Of a DNA stretch of 64,000 bases, positions 39,001 to 51,354 are shown piece after piece. Source of the DNA: Orthonyx spaldingii (lineage: Eukaryota; Chordata; Aves; Passeriformes; Orthonychidae); contig VZTJ01000300.1 in the NCBI GenBank assembly GCA_013397795.1, positions 1,817,425 to 1,881,424 of the forward strand. Reading direction: 5' to 3'. A program made the position numbers and the translations under genes. The stretch's first letter is position 1, and every line of letters starts with the position of its first letter. Under the pieces are notes generated by a model. That model was not told the DNA's origin. It was given only the letters and a program-made list of their open reading frames with translations, and did not search any database.

Positions 39001-42000
39001 CGATATTCTCAGTTAAGTGCCTACAGTTCTGTGGAAGCACTTTGGATCTTTTCCTTTCCCCCTGCCCCATGTGGCATTCCTGCAGTCTCACAGCTGGGGG
39101 TCACATGTAAAGGAGAATTTATAGCTAGTATAATGTAATACCTTGTACAACTATTCATCTGTCACTTCCTGTAGAGATAAAACTGGTGGGTGTCACTTGT
39201 ACTACGGTGCTTGTTGACTTTAGAATGTGAGTAAAAAATAACATCCTCTATGTCAAGTAGTTTGAAAACAAAAGGAGGGGCTAAGTATTCAAGCACAATA
39301 CTTTTTGTTTCCTGCTTTTCTCTAGCACTAGGTGAGACATGAAAAAAATTTAAAATTTAGACAATCTCTCCACACAAACCCTGTGGGCCAGAGCCCAGGC
39401 TGAGTGCGTTTACGGACAGGACTGCACTAAGATAAAAAACAATTGCAGAACTAAATAATAAATTTTAGGAGTTTTCATGCCTTAATAACCTAAAGAGCAC
39501 AAGGCACTTTTAGTCATGGGAAAACACAGATACAAACACTCCAGCCAAATAAGGCCAACCTGTGCCAATCCTCCAGCACAAGCAGATGTAAGTATGGTAA
39601 ATCCTCTTTCTCAAACACATGTCTGCCGCTGCAGCTCCCATGCTATCCAGTGCAGAATGCATTCCTGAAAAATGAAAGAGGTACTCTTGGCATCTCTTCC
39701 TTCTGCTGGACTGAGTATGGTTGGTGTTTGCAGGGCAGATACAAGAAAAAGCATCTCTGTGCAACAAGTGCATCTCTGGTGCAGTACAATTAAACACACT
39801 AAATCACTTACCTGTTACTACAAAAGGCCAGGGGCAAAAAGGTGTAGGGTATGAGGTCCCAGTTCTGTGCCCAGTCCACTTGCTTATATCCCTCTTGGAC
39901 TACACTTGCTGGAAATTTTTTCCAAGCCTTTTGTTTACTTGCTTGTCTGTTTATAAGCACAAAGCCAAAATACCAAACACTCTACCATTCCTGCTGTCAT
40001 TGTTCTTTGTATTCATTCATTCACATTCCATGTCTCAGACACCTTCCATACTGTATAGATCATCATACTGTATTCCTCAGTCAGAGCAGTAATATAAGAT
40101 GGTAACATCACTCACCTGACTGCATTTTCCTGCAACCTCTACCTGACCTACCTGTCAATGACCCCTCTGGTGTTAGTGAGACTCTCAGATGTTCAGGATA
40201 GGTATAAGTAAACCCTCAGAAGGATCAGGATGCAACTAGGAAGGATCTTCCAGAGCTCTTTGCAATGCAGGATTTCCAGGAGCAACAGTTCTCAGCACTG
40301 CAATAAGTACATATCCAATAATGCCTGTAAATAGCAAGATGCACTGGATCAGCTTTCCTAGAGCTCCTGTACTTCTCTAGCAGTAGCAGTAGGTAGGCAG
40401 CCAACATACGGTCACCTCACTTCAAGAAGTAGTACCTCTCAAGGGTACTGATATTCCCTGGGAGTGATGTTACTATGTTGGCCAAGGTAGTACTGGGAGA
40501 GACGGTCACCACCGTCACTGGAGTGCCTTTCCTGGGGGACACGGCTTCCTGGAGGGACCCAGGTCGACACGGTGGTGAGTAAATGTTGAAGAGGTAGGTT
40601 GGGTTGGAAGGATTCTGCATAATTCATGTAGCATACTAAATTCTGCTCTCATGCCAGTGTAAAGTCCTTCAGTATGATCTACTCAGAAGAGCTTCATAAC
40701 AGCTTTTAAAATATACAGTAGTATAAAAATCAGGAAACTAATAAAGATACCTAGATAAAGATATTGATTTTAATGGCCTTAGAATATTGGGGTAACTAAA
40801 ATGAAGTTGTTATATAGGAATCTTAATTCTTTTACATGTTCTTCACATTTCTCTCTTTTTTCTCTTTCTCTCTTTCGCTCTGTTTGTTAACATTTACTTG
40901 TTATTACTGTACGTTGCTTGCAACTTGTGTATGTTACAGACTGTCACATTTTATTCTGTGAAATTTTTCTCCAATTCCCATCAACCTGAGCTCCATGTTG
41001 GGCAGCCAAGGAGATTACAATACAGTTCTTTATTGCAAAAGAACCAGCAATGTCACAGACTATAGGTAACTTCACTGAGGTTGTGACACAAAACCTGATG
41101 CGAGGTATTAATGCAAAGAGTAAGTACTTGGTATGAAAATAGAGCTATTTAGTCAAATTACTTTCTTTTTTTTCAGATAGTCTGCATGGGAAAAATTAAT
41201 TTTCATTATTCTCCAGAAGAAAACACTCCCAAACCTACCAATCTAAGATTCTTGTCATTCTCATTTGAAAACCAGTGGTGCCTATGTCAACATATCATTG
41301 CTCATTTTCAAAAGCCTAAGCCCATATTTTCTATGCTGTTCTTCTCTATGCTATACTTCCTTCCATACACTCCAAGTCATCATTTAACCATTTTGTCATC
41401 CTTTGTCTGTGGTTTAATATATCTTCTCCATATTTCTTTTTCTAATTTAATATAGTTATATCCCTTTCACTCTAAGGACCTGATTAAACAACAACAAAAA
41501 TGTGTCCCCACTCACGGGATTCACGTTTCTTAATCCTGCGTGAGGCTCTGTAGCCTATAAAATTGATTTCTGTAGCCAAAGATGGTCTGGCACAGAAGTG
41601 TAATTGTTACTTTGTTGAATGATGTCCTGAGCAAAGCATTTCATTTTACAATCTTCCCCAATTACTCCCATAAAGTATTTTTAAAGAATGGTAAAAAGCA
41701 GCTGATAGAGATTCGTATCATTTTCTAGAGGGACAGCACGAAGTTTATTGCTTATTCTTAAGTGTCAGGAACTCAGAAGTCACTATAGCCGTGTACCAAC
41801 TCAAGAAAAGCTTATTTGTCTCCATGGGCAGTTCCTTGACTACCTGAATTGCTACTATGCTCTGACCCTCTCTTAATAAGTGAAGAAGCACAGCAGAGTT
41901 TCCATGAAGTTCAGCATAATAGAGCAATTTATACTGATGGAATTGATGAGTGGACAATGAATATTAATGCAGAGTGAACACTACCCAGGCAACTAAAACA

Positions 42001-42115
42001 GAAACAACTTGCTAACAGGAGTGGAATTTGACTTAAAGAGACTCAAGAGAGTTGGGAATTTAACTGTAAGTATTTCCTTTCCATGCAACATCTCAGAGAG
42101 AAACCATTGAATAAT
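33063..42115. other. KCNC1 intron 2, first part (and Kv3.1a 3' UTR)
   Basis: Noncoding. The first part would be the Kv3.1a 3' UTR, whose end cannot be placed. It contains an AT-rich imperfect palindrome at 34036-34076, A-rich runs near 35845-35859 and 37077-37110, and a T/C-rich stretch near 40850-40880. No second gene is recognised on either strand. Confidence 0.6.
34036..34076. repeat. Imperfect AT-rich palindrome
   Basis: ACTAG (34036-34040) pairs with CTAGT (34072-34076), and CCATGGAATAT (34044-34054) pairs with ATATCCCATGG (34061-34071) with one mismatch. There is a 3-nt bulge and a 6-nt AT loop. A related CCATGGAATAT motif occurs again near 34177. It might be the remnant of a small foldback element, but no transposon family is recognised. 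Confidence 0.6.
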
Positions 42116-44365
42116 ACAATCCTTTAGGCTGGAAAAGATCTTTAAGATCATCAAGTCCAACCGCTAACCCAGCATTGCAAGCCCACCAGTAAAACATGTC
42201 CCAAAGTGCCACATCTACACAACTTTTAAATACCCCTGGGGATGGTGACTCGACCACTTCCCTGGACAGCCTGTTCCAATGCTGAACAACTCTTTTGGTA
42301 AAGAAATGTTTCCTAATATCCAATCTAAACCTCCCCTAGCACAACTTGAGGTTATTTCCTTCTGTCCTATCACTTGTTACTTAAGAGAAGAGACCAATTC
42401 CCACCTGGCTACAACTTCATTTCAGGGAAAGTGACAAGCTCTCCCCTCAGCCTGCTTTTCTCCAGGCCAAACACCCTCAGTTCCCAGCCACTCTTCAAGA
42501 CTTGTGCTCCAGACCCTTCCCCAAGTGACTTTGAAGACACCCTCCAAGACTTGTGCTCCATTTCCGTTCTCTGGACTTGCTCCAGCCCCTCAATGTCCTT
42601 CTTGCATTGAGGCGCCCAGAACTGGACACAGCACTCGAGATGTGGCCTCACCAGTGCCCAGTACAGGGGATGATCACTGCCCTGGTCCTGCAGGCCACAC
42701 TATTGCTGATCCAGGCCAGGATGCTCTTGGCCCTCTTGGCCACCTGGTCACTGCTGGCTCCTGTTCATCTGCTGTCACCAGCACCCCAGGTCCTTTTCCA
42801 CTGGGCAGCTTCCCAGCCCCTCTGCCCCAGCCTGTAGCCCTGTCTGGGGTTGTTGTGACCCCAGGGCAGGACCCTGCACTTGGTCTTGTTGAACCTCACA
42901 CAGTTGGCCTCAGCCCAATGATCCGGCCTGTCCAGATCCTTCTGCAGAGCCTTCCTGCCCTCCAGCACTTCAACACCAACACCCAACATGGTGTGTCTGC
43001 AAACTGAGTGAGGGTGCCCTTGATCCCCTCATCCAGATCATTGTTAAAGATTTTGAACAGGACTGGCCCCGGCACTGAGCCCTGGGGGATACCACTGGTA
43101 CTGGCTCCCGGCTGGATGGAATTCACTCACCCCCAGCTCCTGGGCTCAGCCACCCAGACATTTTTTCACCCAGTGAACAGTGCACTTGCCCAAGCTATGA
43201 GCACACAATTTCTCTAGGAGCATACTGTGAAAAACTTTCCCTCATCCACTAAGTGGGTCACCTTGTTATAGAAGGAGATCAGGCTGGCCAAGCAGGATCT
43301 GTGTTTCCCAGAGCCATGCTGGCTGGGCCTGATCCCCTGGTTGTCCTGCATGTGTCATATGATGGCATTAAGAACAATCTGCTCCATGACCTTCCCAGGT
43401 CCCAAGGTCAGGCTGACAGGCCTGTAGTTCCCCAGATCCTCCTTCTGGCCATTCTTGTAACTCATCATCATATTTGCCAACCTTCCCAGTGCACCAGTAC
43501 TGCTGATAAACGACAGAAATTGGCTTGCTGAATAATTCCATGAGCTCCCTCAATACCTTTGGGCAGATCCCACCTAACCCCATAGACTTGCATGTGTCTA
43601 AGCAGTGTAGCAGGTCACTGACCATTTCCCCTGGGATTATGGGGGCTTCATTCTGCTCCCCATCCCTGTCTTTCAGACCAGGAGACTGAGTACCCAGAGA
43701 AAAACTGGCCTTACTGTTAAAGACTGTGGCAAAGAAGGCATTACACAGCTCAACCTTTTCCTCATCCTCTGTCACTCTGTTTTTCCTCTACATCCAATAA
43801 AAGATGGAGATTCTCCTTAGCCCTCTTTTTGTTGCTAATATATTTATAGAGAGATTTTTGTCTTTTATGGCAGTAGCCAGATTGAGTCCTCGTTGGGCTT
43901 TGGCCCTTCAAATTTTCTCTCTGCATGACCTCATGACATCGTTGTAGTCCTCCTGAGCTGCCTGCCCCTTCTTCCAAAGGTGAAAGTCACCCTTTTTTTC
44001 CTAAGCTCCAGGTAAATGTCCCTGTTCAGCCAGGCTGGTCTTCTTGCACTGGCTCATCTTTCAGCCCACAGGGACAGCCTGTGCCTGTGCCTTTAGGATT
44101 TCCTTGTTGAAGAATGTCCAGCCTTCCTGGATGCCTTGCCCTTCAGGATTGCCTCCCAAGAGACTGTCAACCAGGCTTCTAGTGTCTGCTTCCAAAAGTT
44201 CAAGGTAGTTCTGCTGAGCCCCCTTCCTTACTCTCAGAGAATCAAAAAAATCTATCATTTCATGATCCCCTGTGGCCAAGATGGCCTCCAACCACCAGGT
44301 CACCCACAAGTCCTTCTCTGTTCACGAACAACAGGTCCAATGAGGTATCTTCCCTAGCTGGCTGA
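42116..44365 (-). mobile_element. CR1 LINE, 5'-truncated, with broken ORF2
   Basis: Reading on the minus strand this is about 2.25 kb of CR1. It starts near 44365 in the C-terminal part of the ORF2 endonuclease region (DHEMIDF-like motif, then EGWTFFNKEILKAQAQAVP near 44061-44309). It continues through the linker (YKYISNKKRAKENLH, 43762-43977) and the reverse transcriptase N-terminal part (EDEEKVELCNAFFATVFNSK, 43368-43775). The palm block SGIPQGSVPGPVLFKIFNNDLDEGI follows near 42896-43126, and then the 3' UTR and the terminus at 42116. The pieces are in different frames, and the catalytic FADD-type motif is disrupted (FADTP). The copy cannot make an active enzyme. The 16-mer CAAGACTTGTGCTCCA occurs twice, 49 bp apart (42496 and 42545), indicating a small internal duplication. 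Confidence 0.93.
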
Positions 44366-47300
44366 CTAGGGAAGTGAAATCTAGGGATATAAAGTCAATG
44401 GATATTTTCAGATAACAAGCAGCTCTTAGCTCCTCCACAAATGAAAGTAAATATCTTTGAATACTTGAATTCCTACTCTTAACTTCATGATAATCATTTG
44501 CTTAGCACAAGAAGTATCAAGCAAAAGTGATGCCACAAAACCAGAATGCAAAAAGGAACGTAAAATCTTTGCTTTTTTTTTTTTTTTTTAGATAAAGGCA
44601 GCTGGGAAAATCTGTTCTCCAGCAGCCTCACGGCTGCTCTACTTCCCACTTTCAGATAATAGGCTTGTAGCTAAGAAAAGCTAGAGCACAGCAATTCTCC
44701 ACCCTCACCTCCGCCGTGCCACCCCTGTTCCTGTAGCTTTCTGTCACGAGCCCAAGAGCCAGGGAAACCCATCATCCCAAGAAGAGTTTCCCGTTGCCAG
44801 CGGAGTATGACACAGCTAATGTTTGCCACAGTAGCATCCCTATTACATCACCAGGAGAGGGTGACAGGACTGAAATACAGAAGAGTAATTAACTCATGGA
44901 ACACATACCAATAATTTCTTCAGGGAGCCAGCTGGATTAAAGGTCTCTCTGCTGTTAGGGAACCTGATGGAGATCCTTCTTCATAAAACACTTCAGGCAG
45001 CTGCTGTGCATGTTAGGGTTAGTAACACGTTTAAATTGAAAATGACGCTCAAGTTCTGAAAAAGAACCAAAGGACACTTACTTGATCAGGAGTGGGACTA
45101 TCCACAGACAGTAATAATGGCAGTCCCAGGTCTGGGATCAGGACTATAAGGGCACAGCTGAGATATAGAAAAGCGGTAGATTAATTCTTATGTGTACATG
45201 GGGTGGAGGTGTGAAATGTAACATTACTCAGAAAAGATTTTGCCAGCAGCAAGATCTTCATCTTTCAAACAACGTTCTTTCCTACATCTGGCCCTGTTCT
45301 CAGCTGCTCCTACCTCCTTCCTGCCTGTCAAACCCTTCCCTTGTCAGGACTGCAAAGCCCTGAACTAACCCAATGGCTACTCAAGAAAGTTGTAGCTACT
45401 CAAGCTATGTCCTTGTCTCTCTCAATCTTTAAACAAGGGTAGGAGGAAGATAGTCGCTGTTCTTCTGGAGGAGATTGTCAGTGACCTTATGTGACCAAAA
45501 CACCAGCACTATGTCTCTTAATTGATGTGTTCCTGATCTACAGCTGAGAAAACCCCATCTTCTTCAGCACAATGTGGAAGAATCTGTCACAGTCCATGTA
45601 TTCAGACATTGCCTCATGGGTAACTATGCTTGGATACCATGCTATGAATTGTGGCATTTCTCTCAGCCCTGTTTCAGTCAAAGTGATCCTGTGAACACTG
45701 AAAATGGTCCACTCGGAGAGTACCTTTCAACTCATCCAGTCTTTGGAGTAAGTGACCACTGCAGAGATCTGTAGACACATAGGACAGAAAGAGGTGGGGG
45801 TCATAGGGTGCAGCTACAACCCGTAGAGGAAGCAGTGAGAATTGCCACTATCCCTGACCCACACGTGACTTCTGAAGATATCTATGGTGAAAAGGGTAGG
45901 CCAGGAACTTGTTTCTAGGCAGCTGATGGAGAATGGCAGCATTTGCTCCAGGGGAGAGGACTGGGGTGACTTTCCCTGTGCAGGAACCATTTCTGTGCAA
46001 GTGCCACATTTCCAAGCATAGGTTGAGGTCAATAAATGCATCATGCAATTATGTCCACTGATACTCTGAGTATAAGATGCAGTTCAAGTAGTTGGAGAGT
46101 CAGTGTCAGACTCTTGCTTATAAATCAAAACCAGCAGCACTGGAAAAGCCACTGCAACAATGTGCAACCATTTGCTGTGACAAAAGAGATGGGCTATGGA
46201 GCAGCAGGTACATGGGCAGCTCTACTGTGCTTCTCCACAATAAGCAGAGTACACTAATGCAAAATACAGCAGTTCTCCTGAGTTGGGATATTTTTCATAA
46301 TCCCTCCCCCCTATTTTGAAATCCAGCATTTGCTTGGAATCACACAAGGCATTTAAATATACTTTTCTGCAAATGAAGATGGATGAGATAGGAAAAAAAA
46401 ATCAAGTGAAAACCACACAAATGAAGTAGTTGTGAAACAAACTACACACCTGGGAAATATGCTGAATACTTTCTTTAGCCTCTCAGCCAAATCTCTGCAG
46501 GAGAACGTTTTGAGCTGGTGCAGTTAGCTAGGTATTCACAGATAGGACAATTAGGGAGATAAGGTGCCAAGCTGAGAGTCAGAAGATTTTGTTGTAAATA
46601 ACCTTCTACATAGCAGTAGGCAAGTCACCTCACTGCATGGTAGTTTTACCCATCTGTAAAACAGAGATGATAATAGTGACTTCTCTTCATGGAACGGAAC
46701 CTAAAGAACAAAAAATGCTGTACAAGCCTAATTCAGATTCTGCTAGCAGGGATGGAAAGGCTTATGTGAATTTGGTAGGCCAGAATCAACCCTTAGAAGT
46801 TTTAAGCACCTAGAAATAGTTGTTACTAGTATAACTAGACTCAGAGTCACCAGACAGCAATGCTGGCATAGTTTTTCTTTATCTGGAGTTCTCTCAAACA
46901 CAAGGCCAATCTTGGAAAAAGCAAACATGCAAAAGGAAGCTTGAGAAATCAACCTAAAATAATGTAATTTCATTCCATCTTTAGATCTTATTCCTAAAAT
47001 TGTTCAGCAAGTCCATCTACTACTTAAAACAATGGGAACTTCTAACTGTGGACTGATGGCATCCGTGGTTTTCTTTCCTCCCATAACATACTAATCACAT
47101 ACCTCCAGGGAATTAGGTGCTATAGCCAGTGGTTTGAAATACAACTACTCTACTTAGCACTTACTTATATACACCAACAATAGAGCAATAGACGTTCCGT
47201 GCTGGCAATTTCTCTGCTTCCTAAATATTCACCCAAATTGTCATTGTGGATTAGCATTGCTATCCAGAATGTGACCCCTAAGGCATGGCCCAGGACTGTA

Positions 47301-48308
47301 ATGTTCAAGGGACATTAGTAGGACAGTTCAGTAATTTGCCCACATCTCCAGCTACTCTGTTCTCTTCCTCTTGAATGGGAGTAAAACAACAAGGTTGTGG
47401 ATTTTTAACAAGCATAGAGGAAAAATCATCAGTGCTAAGGGACCCTGAAGGGGCTGTAAGAGCAAGTTCCAGCTCAGGCTACTAGAGATTTATAATGCAA
47501 TTTGAGAAATTAATTTGAAGAAGGTCAATTTTGTTGCCATTCAAGCACAACAGAGCCTGCAACCTGCTTCCAAAAGAATCAATGGCTGTTACCAGTGAGC
47601 AGCCTGACCCACAACCACTCTGCTCAGAGATGCTTTGAGCTCCTGAAATGGACCAATTCGCCCTCCATCACCAACAATTTCATTTGCAAACCTGGGCTCA
47701 GGAGCAGCAGTGGGCGTCTCAGAGATTTCAATGCAGAGCGCTGCTGACTCAGCTGCCTCCCTCATTTCAGGATTAGAGCCATCAGCTTGTAGCAGTAGAG
47801 GCTTATGAAGCAGCCCAGTTCTTTGCTCATCCCCAGGAGGACTGCAGCTTTCCCCAAACACAGTTAAGTGATTTTTAAATACACGGCTCAGTACCTGCAG
47901 TGTCACGGTTTCTATGGCAGCAGCACCAGGTTTTTGTGCAGAGTGGTATTAAATAGCAGTGATGATTATGAGCAGAAAGGAATTGCAACTCAGTGGAACC
48001 TTAAAACTTCAGAATCCTATTGCAATTAGTGTCCAGAAGTATCAAAATGCCCCTATAGCTTTTGCCATGTTTTTAAATGTGTTGAGAGACTTAATTGTTT
48101 CATTGCTCACAGAACAAAACAAAACATTACTACCTCCCTGTCAGGGGAAATAATTGGCTGATTCTGCACAGAGAAAAATGGAGGCAGAGGTGAGATGTGC
48201 AGAAAAGACTGTTTAGGTTGTGACAAACCAGTGACATCTAAACAGAAGAAAAAGAAAGGCCTAGAATGCAATTACTGGTGCATGATAGATGCACAGTGTG
48301 TGTCATAT
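44366..48308. other. KCNC1 intron 2, middle part
   Basis: Noncoding, with a T run at 44572-44590 and a MIR at 46570-46725. A 105-codon open frame on the minus strand (47589-47906) lies in a GC-richer patch but shows no known domain or flanking splice pattern, so it is not called. Confidence 0.55.
46570..46725 (+). repeat. MIR-like SINE
   Basis: Plus-strand MIR core and tail: 'gctgagagtcagaagatttt', 'taggcaagtcacctcactgc', 'ttttacccatctgtaaaac', 'agatgataatagtgac'. The order and wording fit MIR well for such an old element. Confidence 0.7.
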
Positions 48309-48330
48309 ACATCTGTGTGTGAGTGTGTGT

Positions 48331-48362
<32 letters not shown>
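48309..48362. repeat. (GT)n microsatellite
   Basis: About 25 GT units with a few GA interruptions, in KCNC1 intron 2 about 1.4 kb upstream of exon 3. Likely polymorphic in length. Confidence 0.92.
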
Positions 48363-49119
48363 ATGCAAAGTAACAAATATAACTTGAAAACGCTTTTACC
48401 TTCTACTCATCTGTTGTCCATCAGAGGATCAAAATCCTCCAAACCCTACCTAATTGCATTTTCTTTTCTTTGCGGTTTGTTTTATTAGTTGGCTTCAAAA
48501 TAATTGCAAAATAAATGACAACATTATATAGCATTTAGAACAAGCTAGTACATGAATGTAGAAGAGGCCCTGATATTAAATCTATCCATTGAGTTTCTTT
48601 CCTTAAACACTTGCAGGATCACCCATTGCCTTACAATGTCTAGGTAATAAGCATTGTGCAACCGAGGTGTAGGATGCTGGCAGTACCACTCAGTTAACAT
48701 ATCTTGGCATTTGTGGAGCTTCAGAAAGCACATTTTGACTGTTTTTTCCTCCCTTCAACCAAAATACTCATGTCAAGCTGTGCCATATTTCGAGTATATT
48801 CTCAATACACTAATTTGCACTTTAAAACCCTAAAACAAACCCTACACTAAAGAGCACTTTAAATTGTTTTATAAATGTAAAAATCAGTCACACAGAGAAA
48901 ACATATGATTCTCAGTCTATCCTCATGGGAATGTGTGGAGCAAAATGGGCAAATCTGACAAACTAGTTTCATTATTTACAGCCAAGAGTAAATTTTACTC
49001 TATCTAGTTTCCAAATTCATGGCCTGCTGTAGTGTTTTGTGTATGTAGTGTCCTGTGCTGGCATTGCAAATACTGTATGTGTTTCAGAGGAAAACATCAG
49101 AAAATGGATTGGGTTTTTT

Positions 49120-49530
49120 TTAAATCCACGTTCTGCTGTCGTATTTCCATACGTAACGTACTCTGTGTGTCTAAAACGTGTACAGCCATTCTGCATGACT
49201 GATACCGGAAACGCTATAAAACCACCTGGGTAAATTTTGGGGAGGGGAAGAGCAGGAATTGCCCCCTCAAGTAATACCGCACACGGGTGTAAACCAGCAC
49301 AAACAGAATATACTCAAATACTAAAACACAACTCTCAGTCCGCTGCCTCTCCAGAGCTCTGAGCGACAGTAGGCTCCATGACAAACAGGTCATCCATGCA
49401 CCATCCGATGTCATGCGAAAACATACTCTGATTTCTAACCGCAGTCTTCTGCTCGCAGGACTAGGAACCACTGCACGCCCCTTTCTGAAAGGGCCCCTCA
49501 GTGCGGACGTACAGGTGGCTGCTGTCACAC
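49120..49530. promoter_or_regulatory. Intronic CpG cluster with TATA-like box
   Basis: About twenty CpG dinucleotides fall in roughly 410 bp, far denser than the surrounding intron. A TATAAAA sequence lies near 49212-49218 in the context CGCTATAAAACC. The patch ends about 200 bp before KCNC1 exon 3. It could be an internal promoter or an unmethylated regulatory element; nothing in the sequence proves transcription starts here. Confidence 0.3.
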
Positions 49531-49737
49531 CTAACGGGATCACCTTTTGTTTCTCCTCCCACTTAACAGACTTTATTTTTTTTTGGTGCAGTGCACATGA
49601 ACACAGTGTCTAGGACAGATGTGCTACCTTGTAGAGTGTCGCTATAGAAGTCTTTAGCTGTGAACCCTTAATTTGCAGCTGGAACGCTAATAAACAGTGC
49701 ATAGTGTTTCAATAGCCTTCTGCTTATATGTTTGAAG

Positions 49738-49926
49738 ATTCGAAACTGAATGGTGAGGTGGCCAAGGCGGCGCTGGCAAATGAAGACTGTCCCCACATAG
49801 ACCAGGCTATTACGCCTGATGAGGGCCTGCCCTTTACCCGCTCTGGCACTCGGGAGAGATATGGACCCTGCTTCCTCTTATCAACCGGGGAATATCCCTG
49901 CCCGCCTGATGGAGGAATAAGAAAGG
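49738..49926 (+). CDS. KCNC1: KCNC1 exon 3: shared Kv3.1 C-terminal segment
   Basis: This exon encodes 63 codons of the cytoplasmic C terminus used when the exon 2 donor is spliced. It starts after an AG at 49736-49737 in phase 1: G from exon 2 plus AT gives D, then SKLNGEVAKAALANEDCP. It continues through DEGLPFTRSGTRERYGP and CFLLSTGEYPCPPDGG to IRK, and ends with one G before the donor GTATGT (49927). It closely matches human Kv3.1b, with small changes such as the human CPPGGGMRK reading CPPDGGIRK. In mammals this part of Kv3.1b is linked to axonal targeting through ankyrin G. Because it ends in phase 1 it can join any of the in-phase downstream terminal exons. If the donor is skipped the frame stops almost at once (GM, then TAG). 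Confidence 0.95.
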
Positions 49927-51091
49927 GTATGTAGCTGGGGCCCCATAACCACGTAGTTAGCAACCGGTTTAAATAACTAAGAGAAAGTCAGCTTAGCTGT
50001 AGCACGCGGTAGTGCGCTTGCTGTAGAGATGCACGTTTGGGCTGGAAACCACCACCTCATGTCTGCATTTGGAGTTTCTAACCTATTTCTTTCAGAAAGA
50101 AAAGCCTGAGGAGCTGTAACTACCCCATGCAGCTATGCTAGGCAACAGAGTCTCCCACCCCAGCTGGTGCAGGAAGCTTTAGTGGAGGATGCTCTACTAT
50201 GTCCTTAAATTAGCCCATCCCCTAAGGAGAGACCAATTAACATATCATAGCAATGAAGGTTTGCCACCTGGAAAGCTCACAGAGCTTACCAGACTCTGAG
50301 GAGCACAGACTTGGAGGTGGCAGACAGAAGAGATAAAACACAAAAGCAAAACATCCTCGAGAAATATGAAATTATTATTCAGTGACCTTAACAGAGCACT
50401 AAAACAAAATATTTGGATATTCATAGCTGGTTAGTTCAACAGAGAAAGAAAAGCATGGACATCTGTTGGCACAGGTGTCTTAAAATTGGAAAATAACCCA
50501 TCTAAAATCCTTTCATAAATAAATCATTATTTTTCAGACTTCTGAAAGGTATGAATCTCTCAGAAGTAACTGCATTTTAGTCTGCTGATGGTCAGAATAA
50601 TCTACTTAGCAACAGAAGTAAAATCACATTTAAAAAGCCTTCCCTCCTTAAAACAGACTATTTCATTTAAATAACTTAATGTGAGGAAACCATACAAACC
50701 CAAAATTAGAGTGACATCTATATGCATCAAAGTTGATAAGGAATGGGAAAATTGGAAAAGAACTCACTCTCTTCAAATCAGTGTTTACCACTGGTGTACT
50801 GTATATAGTATAAGATAGAGTCAATATTTTAAAACTGCAAAGATTGTATGATGTAACCATACACTGAGTATGGAGAATAGAATTCCCATGTGCCATTGTA
50901 TGATGGGCAATAGCTATAGTAAATGCCAGTTATAGATAGTGTATGTATTTATAAGTCTAAAGCTTATCATCAACAAAGATATAGTAGGACCACAAGACTT
51001 TCATATGAAAGTATATCCTCTAAAATTTACCTTTGTAGCAAAGCGTTTTACTTGATTCTGTATTGGATAAGCATTGGCCGTGTTCATTCAG

Positions 51092-51276
51092 CCTGGGCGA
51101 GTTCAGGTGGTTCCAGTGGATCAGGGGAACACTCCAAATGGCACATCCTTTGGGATGGGGAATGTATGGTTTTCACGATGCACTGCAACCGCCTCTCGTT
51201 CCTGAATGAAACAGAGGCTGGTTGGCTAAAGAGTAATATACGTCAGCATATTGTTGGCCTGTTTGAAACACGTTGA
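51092..51276 (+). CDS. Candidate alternative KCNC1 terminal exon (unproven)
   Basis: An AG at 51090-51091 (context TTCATTCAG) would join exon 3 in the correct phase. The frame then stays open for 60 further codons to TGA at 51274-51276. The predicted tail begins AWASSGGSSGSGEHSKWH and ends HIVGLFETR. I recognise no domain, and I know no Kv3 isoform with this tail. In favour are the phase match, the open length in an AT-rich intron, a local rise in GC, and an ATTAAA near 51476. Against are a weak pyrimidine tract and no family match. It may instead be a conserved intronic element or chance. Confidence 0.25.
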
Positions 51277-51354
51277 GAGCATCTTAATTGTTGTTCCAAC
51301 AGAATTTCATCCATAGTTTGTGCAACTCTCTGTACACTTGCTGAGCTGTTTACG

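Noticed and set aside
40500..40516. Small inverted repeat GACGGT...ACCGTC
   Set aside because: Arms of only 6 bp; such stems are common by chance in 64 kb.
42504..43007. Long plus-strand open frame of 167 codons
   Set aside because: It is the antisense of a CR1 retrotransposon, whose sense-strand reverse transcriptase pieces are visible on the minus strand.
47589..47906. 105-codon open frame on the minus strand
   Set aside because: No recognisable domain, no splice-site context and no match to a known family; most likely a chance frame in a GC-richer patch.
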